Source of the DNA: Benincasa hispida
Lineage: Eukaryota; Streptophyta; Magnoliopsida; Cucurbitales; Cucurbitaceae
Direction: 5' to 3'
DNA length: 64,000 nt
Assembly (NCBI RefSeq): GCF_009727055.1
Contig: NC_052349.1
Location: 41,860,762 to 41,924,761, forward strand
In this document: piece by piece, positions 46,556 to 59,098 of the stretch
Position numbering within the stretch: position 1 is the stretch's first letter
Layout: the number at the start of each line of letters is the position of its first letter
The notes under the pieces: generated by a model
Seen by the model: the letters and a program-made list of their open reading frames with translations, nothing else
Database searches by the model: none
Told to the model about the DNA's origin: nothing
Position numbers and translations under genes: made by a program

Positions 46556-48432
46556 TGTTGGGTTGTATATCCTAAACTGTGGTTTGTAAACTCTAAACAT
46601 ATTATATTATAATAAGTTTTTATTGAGATTATTCAGTAAAGATATTAGTGAATATGTGAATTGCCCTTTTTAACCCTAAATCAAATAAACTAAGGACCCC
46701 TAGCTATAGCATAAATACTTGAATTTTATATGTAAACATAAAATGGATTAAGTTCGAGTAATAGCCAAAACGGTCTATAGTATAGGGATAAGGTTGGGTA
46801 CCTTAACCTAGGTATATTATGGATGCAACCTATTTTGTACTTGATACAAATGATATGATCCTGAATCGTTCATGAGGAGACATGTGAATAGGGGTGTTCT
46901 ATACAATGGGTTTTCATAAGACCGGACCGCGAAATAATCACTTTTACTTTATAACGCCGTTTACTAAGAAGACTGACTATTACAATTCGATTACCTAGGT
47001 AACTCGATCTTAATCTTGAGTAAACTATGAACTCCTGTTTACTTGGGATTATCCTTTAATCGGCATGGGTGAAATTAGCTTAACATCGCCGACTCAATAA
47101 TCTAACCATTTGAGGGATAAGACCGGGTAGATAGCTGGGACATAATCTTGCCAGATGGAACTCACTCCTACCTGATTCTAGGGATAGTAAATAGGTTGTT
47201 CTCTTAAGTGCTGACTCTGGGTCTTGAACAAGGGGCCCCACCCTCTCATTGGTTCGAGAAGGACTCAGTTTGTTGGTTGGACAAACCAATTGTTCATTAA
47301 AGGATTAGTGAGACTTAAGGAGTAAGATGTAATTACAGGAGTAAAACAAAATTTTTGACCCAACTGTAATTATGAAAAACTTATGAATGATAGACTTACT
47401 AATCATACTTAAATCAAGTGAACAAAAATATATCTACAGTGAAGAGAGTGTAGCTACTGGGCTTTAGTGGAGTGTTTCGGTAGTTAATGAATGTTGGTTA
47501 AGTAGGTTAAAGAGTTTAGCCGGTGAATCTCGGATCGTTGGAGCTCATGATCTGTAGGTTCATTAGGCCTCCTACCAGCTCATATCAAACTAAATCTTAG
47601 AAAAGTATGATGAGAATTTGAAACATTCAAATTCGGTCAGGGAATTATAAGTTAGTTATATGCGATATAATTGACATATTTATGAAGTTTAATTATCGAG
47701 TTCAACTAATTAGAGAGTTGAAAATATTTAAATATAATTTAAATATTACATACATGAATAAGGATTTACCTGTTCGAGATTGGTGTTAGTTATTAATTTA
47801 ATATTTGATATTAATTTAATATTATCAATTAAAGTGTGTAATTATTTTTTAAAAAATTAATTTTATTTAAAATCGTTTTAAAAGAAACTAATTTTATTTA
47901 AAATTAAAATTCATTTTGACATTGAATTTTTTAAATTCAATTTTCTAAATGAATTCGGGTTAGTGGGAAAATCCCACATTTCCCACTAACTTAACACCCT
48001 TAATCCCACTAAATGCATGATAATTTGGTGTCAATCTTAGATGCATTTCTTTTTGCATGAAATATTCTTTAAATATAAGATTTTTCATTTGAAAAATTTC
48101 TTCATGCAATTTGATTTTTTGAAGAGAAATTGTTCTTTCAAGATATAAACATCAAACTCTCATACTCTCTAAATTCCCTTTAAATTAGTCACAAATTGGA
48201 TCTCACAATCCGTTCTAAAGCTAAACAAATAGTAAGAAAAACTCTAGTGGTGGTCCAGGATGAGTTCGTGATCAGAAATATTCAAGAAATTGCATCAATT
48301 TGGTGTTTCTACAAAGGTTGTATTCTGAAACCCTAATTTTTTCCTTTTGAACATGCATGCTTTAATCCTAAAATTAATGTAGTTAGAGTGCTTAGCCCTG
48401 ATTGCTTCTGCATGTGCTTGTTAACTCTAACA
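46556..48432 (+). repeat. 5' LTR of copia B
   Basis: Starts TGTTGGGTTGTATATCC and ends TTAACTCTAACA. It is 1877 bp against 1879 bp for the 3' LTR, with many substitutions between them. It lacks the CGATCG array of the solo-LTR family although the starts of the two families are alike. Confidence 0.9.
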
Positions 48433-48434
48433 AT

Positions 48435-48446
48435 TGGTATCAGAGC
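48435..48446 (+). promoter_or_regulatory. Primer binding site of copia B
   Basis: TGGTATCAGAGC, two bases after the 5' LTR, is the standard plant copia site complementary to the 3' end of initiator tRNA-Met. Confidence 0.92.
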
Positions 48447-50311
48447 ATGATTTAAACACTCAATTTGTATTATTTTAGCTTGGTGGGTGTTAATTTATGT
48501 GATGAATGTTGTAGTGACGAAAGTGGATATATTACGATTTTGGCATCAAGATTTACCTTCAATTCTATTGTAGATGTTGTAATCGGCTCCTTGTTTATGG
48601 CCTTTATTGTTGAAGAAGGGTTCGTAAATTTGCTAGAGTCATTTGAGTTAAAATTAGGTTGTAATTGGAAGAAATCAAAGCAAGGCACAATAGAAAAAAC
48701 CAGCTAGAGCAGCTTCTGTCAAGTAGCGCCGCGACACTCTTTCAATAGTGCCACAGTGCTATTCTTCAACAAGCCTAGAAATGCTATCCAACTGAACTGG
48801 TTCGATCCAGTTGAGTCTTTTCCTGTATTATTTAGCCTATTTTCCTGTTTTAGGATCCGGTTCAGCTCTTTGTCAACCTGTTCGAGCCAATTCGAAGTGT
48901 TTGGGAGCGGTTTGGAGCAGTTATTGATTTATTATTGTAATAATTTAGCTATTTTCTTGCTTAGGTTACTAAAATCGGTTCACTTCAGTGTGTATCTAAT
49001 TAATTATTCATTATGAATGTATGTTTTAATTAAATTAAATTTTGTTTGTGTATAAAGTATGCCATGTTGATTTAAAATCCCATCATAGGAAAACATGTTG
49101 CATGCGTTGAAAGTATGTTATAAGTGTTATAATATATAGTTTGCATGTTGGTTTTTATGAGATTTAATATAAGTTGTTATATTAAATTATGAAATGTATG
49201 ATGGATGTTATGGATTATGTCTAAGTTATAAGTGTTATAAAATGAACTGGACCTTTAAAATCTATAACAAAGATAACTGCATGCTCACCTAGGGTTGACA
49301 AATGACAACTTTTTTTAATAGTTAAAATAGGTCATCATCCTGTAAAACTTTAGCTACAAACTTACTCGACAAGATTCTATCTAAGGCTAGAAGTACTTAA
49401 ATTGATGGTTTATAGAACACCTGCTACTTGGGAATTGAGCCAGTTCTTGAGTTATGTTAAACCCAATTTTATGCGCATGTGTGAGCGATGTAAGGTAATA
49501 AAAGGTTTATCACTTATACATCATAGGTTAAATCCAGTATAAGAGTTATACTTCGATAAACACCTAGACTTAGGTTATATTTAATTAGCTGAAATATACT
49601 TAGGTAAATATATTCCCAAACCATCTAGAGCACTTCAGTGGGAGATTAATGATGTATATGATATATTATTTTAGCTCACACGTCTTTAAGAGTTCATACC
49701 GTGAGATTCATGATCGAATTCCTGTCATTTTTAGGCGACCGATTCAAATGAAAAGTGTTTGCATGAGTCAAGAGCAAGGTGAATAGGAGAAGTTGTTCAT
49801 AGTAAGTAGGAGAAGGAAGTGTGTCAACATATCCTATGGTCTCCTCCATTAGATTACACTGCGAGATTTCCAGGTTTTGTCTGTGTGTCATTTTAGTGCG
49901 ACCAACCATTTAGAGGGTTGTGACTTGGGGATTGGAACAACACAAACCCAAAAATGGATAGGGTCTCTTAGGTCCGTCTTCAACATTATCTACCCCTCAG
50001 TAACTTGTTGATGCCGATTTTTGAGATCTGAAAATGGCGGGTTACACTTAAAAAAATTACTAAGTGTTAATAAGTTCTTGACCAAAAAGTGATAACTAAA
50101 TACTATAGGAATAAGAGTTATTATGGTATTAGTATTTAGTCAAGAACATCTTGACTCAGTGAAGGTGTAATTGAATATCCCTCAGTAGCGGTTATTTTGA
50201 CTTACTGAAGTATCGTTGCAAATTAATGAGATATGGGTACCTTATTATTTTTGCTAAAACTCAATTAGATTTAATAGCATTGCACTAGTATAATTTATTT
50301 ATATTTTGAGC
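48447..50311 (+). other. Long leader of copia B
   Basis: 1.87 kb separates the primer site from the gag ATG, unusually long. An 80-codon frame (48465-48707) has no recognised domain. 48724-48765 has a GCGCCGCGACACT patch. Confidence 0.6.
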
Positions 50312-51190
50312 ATGTCTAACTCGATAATTCAACTACTCGCTGTCGATAAGTTTAATAGAGACAATTACTTAACATGGAAATAAAATATAAACACAATACT
50401 AGTAATTGATGATCTGAGGTTCGTTTTAACAGAGAAATGTCCTCCAATTCCTAGCTTGTCCACAAATCGAAATGTTTGGGATGGCTATGACAGGTGGGTA
50501 AGGGCAAACAAAAAGGCTCGAGCCTATGTTTTAGCAAGCATATATGATGTCTTGACTAAAAAACAGAAGAGCATGGTCACCGCTAAGGTGATCATTGATT
50601 CATTAAAGGCGATGTTTGGACAACCGTTCACATCTATTAGGTATAATGCTCTCAAGTAAGTTTACAACTCCTGGATGAAGGAAGGAATATTTATTAGGGA
50701 ACATGTTCTGGATATGGTGGTCCACTTCAACGTGGCGGAGGCAAACGATACTGTCATAGATGAAAAGAGCCAAGTTAGTTTCATTATGGAATCTCTTCCA
50801 AAGAGTTTTCTGCAATTTTGGACAAATGCAATGATGAATAAGATTGAATACAATCTAACGACTCTTTTAAACGAGCTTCAGACTTACCAGTCTCTTATGA
50901 AGAATAAGGGACAAGAAGGGGAAGCAAATGTTTTTACTTTCAATAAGTCCCAAAAGTCTGGACCTTCTACTTCACACAATAAGAGTATTCCAATGAAGAA
51001 AAAGGGCAATGGGAACAAAAATGCTTCTGCAAAACACAAAGGCAAGGGAAAAGTTGCAGACAAAGGAAAATATTTTTACTACAATGAAGACGGGTACTGA
51101 AAAAGGAGCTATCTCAAATATCTTGCTAAGAGGAAAGCTGAAAAGGCAAAACAAGGTTACTATGATTTACTCGTTGTTGAAACATGTTTA
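50312..51190 (+). pseudogene. gag of copia B, broken
   Basis: An ATG at 50312 starts MSNSIIQLLAVDKFN, then NYLTWK and a stop, and continues with DRWVRANKKARAYVLASIYD. After another stop at about 50657, 50675-51100 is open for 141 codons (WMKEGIFIREHVLDMVVHFN, NKIEYNLTTLLNELQ, then a Lys-rich tail). The zinc knuckle is degraded: KYFYYNEDGY, a stop, KRSYLKYLAKRK has lost the Cys residues that copia C partly keeps. Confidence 0.88.
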
Positions 51191-51640
51191 ATGGAGAATC
51201 ATAACTCTACCTGGATACTTGATTCAAGGGTTGCTAACTATATTTTTACTTTTATTCAGGAAACTAGTTCATAGAGACAGCTTGTAGAGGGCGAGACGAC
51301 TTTCAAGGTTGAAATAGAAGAAGACGTCTCAGCTAAAGCAGTGGGAGACTTGAAGTTGTTTTTTAGAGATAAATTCATTTTACTTGAAAATGTATATTAT
51401 ATTCCTGATATATGAAAGAATTTAATATCTATCACATGTATGTTAGAACAATTGTATAAAGTACCTTTTCTTATTAATGAAGTGTTCATTAGCTGAAAAG
51501 GTGTTCAAATATGTTCTGCAAAACTGGAAAACAACTTATATGTGTTAAAACCAACCGAGGCTAAGGCTATTTTGAATACTGAGATGTTTAAAATAACTAA
51601 GACTCAGAATAAAAGATAAAAAGTTTCTCATAATGCCTAT
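51191..51640 (+). pseudogene. Protease region of copia B, broken
   Basis: TWILDSRVANYIFTF at about 51209 is the aspartic protease site with DSG changed to DSR. VGDLKLFFRDKFILLENVYY and NLISITCMLEQLYKV follow, with stops. Confidence 0.8.
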
Positions 51641-51936
51641 TTTTGGTACTTGAGACTTGGACACATTAATCTTAATAGGATTGAACGATTGGTCAAGAGT
51701 GGACTCCTAAGTCAATTAGAAGACAACTTTTTACCTCCATGTGAGTCTTGTCTTAAGGATAAGATGACCAAAAGATCTTCTACAAGAAAAGGTCTTAGAA
51801 CCCAAGAATCCTTAGAACTCGTGCATTCAGACCTTTGTGGTCTGATAAATGTCAAAGTACGAGGAGGGTATGAATATTTCATCAATTTTATTGATGATTA
51901 TTCAAGGTAGGCTATGTTTACCTAATGCATCATAAG
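51641..51936 (+). pseudogene. Integrase of copia B, first part
   Basis: The gag-pre-integrase motif RLGHINLNRIERLVKSGLLS and PPCESCLKDKMTKR are followed by LELVHSDLCGLINVKVRGGY and FINFIDDYSR (51650-51910 open). The frame is cut at 51936 by solo LTR 3. Confidence 0.85.
51932..51936 (+). repeat. Left target duplication ATAAG of solo LTR 3
   Basis: ATAAG here and at 53984-53988. Copia C has a single copy in the uninterrupted CATCATAAGTCCAAAACC at 62281-62300. Confidence 0.93.
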
Positions 51937-53983
51937 TGAAGGATCTCATATCGAGAGTTCCATGAGCGGGTTTAGATCGCTCCAATTTCACGGTGACTGA
52001 AACACAAACGATATACATTCAACACATACAGTTATGTGTATAAAACTCATTATCGGCATGCTCTGAATACAATAAAACAAAGGGAAAGGGTTCATACCAG
52101 ATGAAGACTCTCTTCGTATGTCTGAACGTTAAGCAGCGGAATACCTCCCACCGATCTATCGGCACCTGGCGAGTATGTCGACTGCAACAACACGATCCGA
52201 GCGTACACGAACAATGCAGCAGGGACAACACCACCACAAGAGAAACCCGGGTATCCTCGGCGTAAAAAACCCAAGGAGTGGGCTCTGGTGATTTTGGTAG
52301 AGGACGGAGGAGAAAACGTCGTGTACACAATAATCAAGTGGGAGATAAACTCTACTATCATATAGCATAAATGCTTATCATATAGTAGAGCTACATGATC
52401 GTTTAGGAAAAAGTGAACGATCGTTTAGGAAAAATGTATACGATCATTTAGAGAATGCGTGAGGTAACGACTAGTTTAGACGAACGAGCTTCTATCGTAT
52501 AGGCTCTCGCGATCGCTTTCACGGTTTCTTGGGCGCGGGAAATACGAATGCACGATTGAATTAAATGAAAACCATTTTCATTGTTTTAATCCGCGATTAC
52601 CATAACCATCGCAGCCCCACTTTCCACGTCCGAACATGAATAAATCGATTAATTATCAAATAAATAATCAATTTATTTAATTAATAATACAATCATATAT
52701 ATTTATATCCTATAGTTTGATATCATATATCTACTATAGTATTTTCTCCTCTACTTGATATAAATCATATTTGTATCTAATTTCCTTCAAAATAATATCT
52801 CATACATTTAGCCAATTATATCATATATAATTAACCATCCAATTATATCAATATAATTGAACTTCCTCTTGTCAATTTGAACATTTCAAATTAAACCAAA
52901 CACTGGTTCTCGACTTTATCCAAGCTACCCAGGTGACCTAATGAACCTGTGTCTCGAAGCTACAATGGTCCGTGAATAGCTGACTAAACTCTTTAGCCAC
53001 GAGATCTGCCATCCATTAACTGTCAGGCATTCCACTAAAGAACAAAACCTGAACTCTTCTTACCACAGATATATTTTTGTGCCCATCGAATATAACCAAT
53101 CATGAGTACGATGACCCTTCACAGATCCTCGTAAGTACATTGGGCCGATTCGTTTTTGTCCCTATAGTTACATCTCACTCCTTATGTACCACTGATTCCT
53201 CTAATGAACAATATAACATAGTCTAACTATGTGTGAACACCTCTCGGGCCAAGAAAAGGTATGTGGCGCCACATCGTTCAAGCCCCGAAATTTGCCCTTA
53301 AGGGAGCCATCTATCTACTCTACCCCTGTCTCGGGGAAGGAGTGAATACATCTTGTTGTAGCTGAGTTCCCAGCTCCCAAATCAGACGAATCCCAAATGG
53401 TAGTTTGAATTGGCGACCTGGCCACTCGCACCCATCAATATCAAAAGGACCGCCCTCATGGCAGGAGTTCCCAACTCACTCAGAATTGAGGTCATTGTTA
53501 CCTATGGTCATCCTAGTGAAGTAAAGTCTCTGTATCGAATGGTGTTATATAACGAGACGTTAACACTTCGTGGTCAGGTCTTATACAAACTCTTTGTATA
53601 GGATGCCCCTGCTCGTATGTTCCCAACACGAATGATCAAGATCAAACCATCTGTGGCAAGTCATAACACTTATGACCATTCCACAAAGCGGGCTACGTCT
53701 GTAGCGTTACTAGGATAAGGTTTCCCTCCTATATTCATATACTACAGACCGTTTTGGTTATCACTCAAGACATGATCCACTTGTATGTCACCACATACAT
53801 GCTTGAGTCACATATAGATAACCAAGGATTTTATGTTTATTGGTTTGTGGTAAAGACAATCAAACAAATAACTGAGCAAAACAACAAGATGTGAAGTAAA
53901 TATCATATATTAACAATCACAGGTGTTTTTATCTACTGTTTACAAACTACAGGATACAAGACTTTAGGGCATCAACCCCAACA
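51937..53983 (-). mobile_element. Solo LTR 3, nested in copia B integrase (2.05 kb)
   Basis: In minus orientation it starts TGTTGGGGTTGATGCCCTAA and ends GAGATCCTTCA, with a perfect 5 bp ATAAG duplication. Copia C gives the empty site. There is no internal region, so it formed by recombination between the LTRs of a complete element. It carries a shorter CGATCG array of about 8 units (52354-52520). Overlapping minus-strand frames at 52019-52368 have no domain. Confidence 0.93.
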
Positions 53984-53988
53984 ATAAG

Positions 53989-54700
53989 TCCAAAACCCTT
54001 GAAAAGTTAAAAGAGTATAAGGCGGAGATAGAAAATTGTTGGGTAAAACAACTAAAACACTTCGATCATATTGATGTGGAGAGTTTTTGACTTGAGATTC
54101 CAAGACTATTTGATAGAACATGGAATCCAATCCCAGCTTACTTTACTCGAAAAACGCAGCAGAATGGTGTATCGGAAAGGAGAAATAGAACTCTGTTTGA
54201 CATGGTTCATTTAATGATGAGCTATAATCAATTGCCTAATTCATTTTGGGGATATCCAGAAGAGACTGCAATATACATTTTGAACATGATTCCTTTAAAA
54301 AGTGTTTCTGAAATACCTTACGAGTTATAGAGAGGGAGTAAAGGTAGTTTATGTCACTTTAGGAATGGAAGATTCATGATACATGTGTTGGTGAAAAACC
54401 TAAAAAAGTTGGAACGTCATTCAAAATTGTTCCTAATCGTAGGATACCCCAAACAAACGAAAGATGGTCTGTTTTTTTATTCTCAAGATGATAAAATGTT
54501 TGTATAGACAAACATTACATTCTTAAAGGAAAACCACGTGAGAGATCATCAACCTCGCAGTAAGCTACTATTGAATGAAATTTTTGAAGAAGCTACAAAT
54601 AAACCAACAAGAGTTGTTGATCAAGTTGGTCCTTTAACAAAAGTTATTGATGGAGCAGGTACTCTGGTCAGTCACATTCTTCTCAAGTGTTGAGAGTGCT
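53989..54700 (+). pseudogene. Integrase of copia B, second part
   Basis: Resumes with KTLEKLKEYKAEIEN and reaches QQNGVSERRNRTLFDMVHLM (the E of the DDE triad in the usual position), SFWGYPEETAIYILNMIPLK and the LFLIVGYPKQTKDGLFFYSQ tail. Stops interrupt it at several places. Confidence 0.82.
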
Positions 54701-54750
54701 TCGACGTAGTGGGAGGGCTTGTTTAACAACCTAATCATTACATGGGTTCA

Positions 54751-55560
54751 ACAGAAACTTAGGTCATCATACCTGATGATGGTATTGAAGATTCATTGAC
54801 CTTTAAACAAACAATGAATATGTAGACCGAGACAAGTGGACCTCGAAATGAACTTTATGTACTTCAATTCGATCTAGGAACTTATAGATCAACTGGATGG
54901 GGTAAAACCTATTGGTTGTAAATGAATCTATAAGAGGAAACGAGACCAAGCCAGTAAGGTACAGACTTTTAAGGCTCGACTAGTGGCAAAATTTTATACC
55001 CAAAGTGATGAGGTAGACTATGAAGAAACCTTCTCTCCTGTTGCCATGTTAAAGTCAGTTAGAATACTCTTGTCCATAGCCACTTTTTATGATTATGAGA
55101 TTTGGAAAATGGATGTCAAGACAACCTTTCTAAATGACAATCATCAAGAGAATATCTATGTGGCTCAACCAGAGGAGTTCATTGAACAGGGTTAAGAGCA
55201 AAAAGTTTGCAAGCTAAAACGATCCATTTATGGGTTGAAATGAGCTTCTAGATCCTGGAATATAAGGTTTGACATGTGATCAAATCTTATGGCTTTGAAC
55301 AGAATGTTGACGAACCTTGTGTCGACAAGAAGATTGTCAACAAAGCTATAGCTTTCCTAGTATTATATGTTGATGACATCCTACTAATTGGGAATGATAC
55401 GAGATACCTGACTAACATTAAGCAATGGCTAGAAACAAAATTCTAAATGAAAGATTTGGGAAAAGCTCAGTTTGTTCTTGGAATCCAAATTTTTCGGAAT
55501 CACAAGAACAAAAAGTTAACCCTATCTCAAACATATTATATAGACAAGATGTTGTCTAGA
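54751..55560 (+). pseudogene. Reverse transcriptase of copia B, broken
   Basis: 54983-55195 is open: YEETFSPVAMLKSVRILLSI, EIWKMDVKTTFLNDN and PEEFIEQG. With frame changes the CKLKRSIYGLK motif and LYVDDILLIGND (YVDD at 55366-55377) follow, then MKDLGKAQFVLGIQIF. About 50 codons upstream of 54960 appear shortened relative to copia C. Confidence 0.87.
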
Positions 55561-56550
55561 TATAAGGTGTAGAATTCCATGAATGGTTTGTTACCTTTCA
55601 GACGGGGAATTCATTTTTTTGAAGGAATAGTGTCCTAAGACACCTCAAGAAGTTGAGGAAATAAATGCATTCCCTATGCATCAGTATTTGAGAGTTTGAT
55701 ATATGTCAGGTTTTGTACATGACTTGACATATGCTATGTTGTGGAAATTGTTAGCAAGTTTCAGTCCAATCCAAGATATGATTATTGGACTGTAATTAAA
55801 AATATCCTCAAGTGTCTTAGGAGAATGAGGGACTATATGCTCGTGTGTGGCACTAAGGATTTGATCCTTACAAGATACATTGACTCTGATTTTTAGATCT
55901 ATATAGATTCAACGAAATCTACATCGGGATCAACATTCACTCTAAATGAAGGAGCTATAGCTTAGAGGAGTATAAAACAAAGTTGTATTGCTGACTCCAC
56001 CATGAAAGTTGAGTACGTAGTTGCATGTGAAGCAATGAATAAGGCTATATAACTTAGAAAGTTCTTAACAAATTTAGAAGTGATTCCAACTATGTATCTG
56101 TCTATCACCGTTTATTGTGATAATAGTGGCATAGTTACAAATTCCAAAGAACTTACAAGCCATATGTGCGGGAAGCACATTGAGCACAAATACCATAAGT
56201 GCTGACTCCACCATGGAAGCTGAGTACGTAGTTGCATGTGAAGCAGTGAATAAGGCTATATGACTTAGAAAGTTCTTAACAGATTTAGAAGTGATTCCAG
56301 CTATGTATCTGTCTATCACCGTTAATTGTGCTAATAGTGGCATAGTTACAAATTCCAAAGAACTTACAAGCCATAAGTGTGGGAAGCACATTGAGCACAG
56401 ATACCATCTCATTAGGGAGATAGTGCATTGAGGAGACATGATCCTCAAACAGATAACCTCAGAAGACAACATTACTAATCCATTTACTAAGGCCCTCATG
56501 GCTAAAGTGTTTAAAGGTCACCTAGTGAGTTTAGGACTACGAGTTATGTA
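55561..56550 (+). pseudogene. RNase H of copia B, with internal duplication
   Basis: The end of pol: ADSTMEAEYVVACEAVNKAI, then NSKELTSHKCGKHIEHRYHL and NPFTKALMAKVFKGHLVSLG. The segment from ADSTM to HIEH occurs twice in tandem (55990-56200 and 56201-56411). Several stops are present. Confidence 0.83.
55990..56411 (+). repeat. 211 bp tandem duplication in copia B RNase H
   Basis: Both units begin GCTGACTCCACCATG and run to GAGCACA(A/G)ATACCAT. They differ at a handful of positions (for example GAAAGTTGAG against GGAAGCTGAG), so the duplication is not fresh. Confidence 0.92.
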
Positions 56551-56666
56551 AATCTAGGCGAAGTGGGAGAAGTCAGGGGTATGTGATGTCCTAGATTATT
56601 GTATTTATGTTTTTCTCTCACACTCAACATTCTATATATATATGTAACTCTATTGGAGTTCTAGTC

Positions 56667-56678
56667 CAAGTGGGAGTT
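56667..56678 (+). promoter_or_regulatory. Polypurine tract of copia B
   Basis: CAAGTGGGAGTT directly before the 3' LTR. Confidence 0.75.
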
Positions 56679-58557
56679 TGTTGGGTTTTATGTCCTAAAA
56701 CTCGTGGTTTGTAAACTTTAAACTTCTATTTACAATAAAGTTATGATTGAGATTATTCAGTAAAGATGTTATTGAATATGTGAATTGCAACTTTTAACCC
56801 TAAATCCAATAAACTAAGGACCCCTGGATATAGCATGAATACTTGAACTTTACGTATAGACATAAAAGTGGATCAAGTTTGAGGAATAGCCAAAACGGTC
56901 TATAGTATAGGGATAAGACTGAGTACCTTAACCTTGGGACACTATGGATGTGGCCCATTTTGTACTTGATACAAACGATGTGATCCTGAATCATTCATAT
57001 GGAGACATGTGAGTGGGACCATCCTATGCAATGACTTTGCATAACACTGGACCACAAAATAATCACTTTTACTTTATAGCGCCGTTTACTGATAAGACTG
57101 ACTATTTCAATTTGATGACACAAGTAACTCGATCTTAATCTTGAGCTAACTATGAACTCTTGTTTATTTGAGATTATCCTTTAATCTGCAAGGGTGAGAG
57201 TGGCTTAACATCGCCGACTCAATAAGCCTCACGTTTTAGGAGTAAGATCGGGTAGATGGCTGGGGATATAGTCCTGCAAGATGGAATTCACTCCTACCGA
57301 TTCTAAGGATAGTAGGTAGGTTGTTTTCTTAAGTGCTGACTTTGGGTCTTAAACAAGGGGTCCCACCCACTCATTGGCTCGAGAGGGATTCAATTTGTTG
57401 GTTGGACCACAAATGAATTGTTCACTAGAGGATCAAAAGGACTTAAGGAACAAGATGTAATTATAGAGGTATAACGATAATTTTGATCCAACTGTAATTG
57501 CGAACAACCTATGAAGGATCAACTAATTGATCATGGTTAAATCAAGTGAACATAAATATATCTACAATGAAGAGAATGCAACTACTAGGCATTAGTAGTG
57601 TATCCCAGTAGTTAACAAATGTTGGTTAGTTAAGTTAAAAGTTTTGTCGCTTAATCTCAGATCGTTGGCACTCATGATCTGTAGGTCCATTAGGTCCCCT
57701 GCTAGCTTATATCGAACTAAACCTTGGAATTGTGTGATGGGAATTTGAAACGTTCAAATTCGTTCAGGGAATTATAAGTTAGTTATATGCGATATAATTG
57801 ACTTATTTATATAGTTTAATTGTTGAATTAAACAAATTAAAGAATTGAAAATATTTAAATATGATTTAAATATTATACATGTGAATAGGAATTCACGCGG
57901 GATTGGTGTTGGTTATTAATTTAATTTTTTGATATTAGATTAATATTATTGTTTAATTTGTTTAATTAATTTTTAGAAATTAATTTTATTTAAAATTAAT
58001 TATTAGAATTAATTTTATTTAAAATTAAAATTTATTTTGACATTGAATTTGTGAAATTCAATTTTCTAAATGAATTATGATAAGTGGGAAAATCCCACAT
58101 TTCCCACTAACTCAACAACCTTAATCCCACTCAATGCATGATGATTTGGTGTCACTCTTACATACATTTCTTTTTTAATGTAATCTTCTTTAAATAGAAG
58201 ATTTTTTTATTTGAAAAACTTCTTCATGCAATTTGATTTTTTGAAGAGAAATTGTTCTTTCAAAATCTAAACACTAAAACTCTCCTACTCTCAAAATCTC
58301 CTTCAAATTAGTCACGAATTGGATCCCACAATTCGTTCTAAAGCTGAAAAATAGTAGGAAAGACTCTAGCGGTGGTCCACAACGAGTTCGTGATCAGAAT
58401 TATTTAAGGGATTGCACTAATTTGGTGTTTCTACAAAAGATGTATTCTGAAACCCTAGTTTTTCCCTTTTGAACATGCATGCTTTAATCCTAAAATTAAT
58501 GTAGTTAGGGTGTTTAGAATTTTGATTGCTTTCGCATGTGCGTAGTTAACTCCAACA
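56679..58557 (+). repeat. 3' LTR of copia B
   Basis: Starts TGTTGGGTTTTATGTCC and ends TTAACTCCAACA. It is followed by AAGAT, the right target duplication. Confidence 0.9.
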
Positions 58558-58562
58558 AAGAT

Positions 58563-59098
58563 GGGGGAGAAGAACTTACCTGTGGGTGTGCCTATGGTCC
58601 CCTATTTATAATGTGGTGGCTTTGGATTCTTAATCCCAAAGAGAAACAAGAAAGGTAAAGGGAATTAAGAAATGTCAATTTGGGTTGACCAAGGGAACTT
58701 AGATCATGGCCTCTGAGAAGCAATCTTTCGAAGTGGAAAAGTGTTCACTGAGGTTGAGGTGAAAAAATTGGGCCAAATGGCCCAACTTTCCTTGTCCTAA
58801 GTCGGGGGGGAGGGAACGCTTCTCAACCTCGGCCTCTGAAGCCAAGGCGGCCAAGTTGGGCCTTCTGTCCAACGCCTCTCCTTTTGTTCATCCCATGGCC
58901 CATTGGTCCATTTCTTGCGCTCCTTCTGTCTTTGTGATTCTTGGTCCAAAAATACCATATAACAGAAGTCGAGGAACAAATACAAGTGATGTGAGTCATC
59001 ATAGTTGCTACAATGTTTGGTTCGGATTTAGCAACCCAAAGATTAGTATTGAGCATATCCATCAACTATATATATATATATATTTAATAATAATATTA
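58563..59098 (-). other. Right flank of copia B: older LTR-like DNA
   Basis: Read on the minus strand this contains a TATAAATAGGGG TATA-like box (about 58599-58610). Joined to the 46440-46550 flank it gives CTTTGACCCTTTGCTGAATA and ACTTAAGTGTCAGAGATTCT, phrases typical of LTR ends. It is therefore probably the other half of the element copia B split. 58797-59065 has short minus frames without domains. Confidence 0.4.

Larger units (their letters stand above)
46556..58557 (+). mobile_element. Copia B: 12 kb Ty1/copia element with 1.88 kb LTRs
   Basis: LTRs lie at 46556-48432 and 56679-58557, a TGGTATCAGAGC primer site at 48435, a long leader, gag, protease, integrase, RT, RNase H and a purine tract. 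It is flanked by GAGAT/AAGAT. The coding region has many stops, a 2.05 kb solo LTR nested in the integrase and a 211 bp tandem duplication in RNase H. LTR divergence is visible by eye, so it is not recent. Confidence 0.92.

Noticed and set aside
52019..52368. Three minus-strand frames of 70-103 codons
   Set aside because: They lie inside solo LTR 3 in three overlapping frames, with no domain, and are not open in the other LTR copies.
56074..56499. 141-codon minus-strand frame
   Set aside because: It is antisense to the RNase H duplication of copia B; its length comes from reading the duplicated unit twice.
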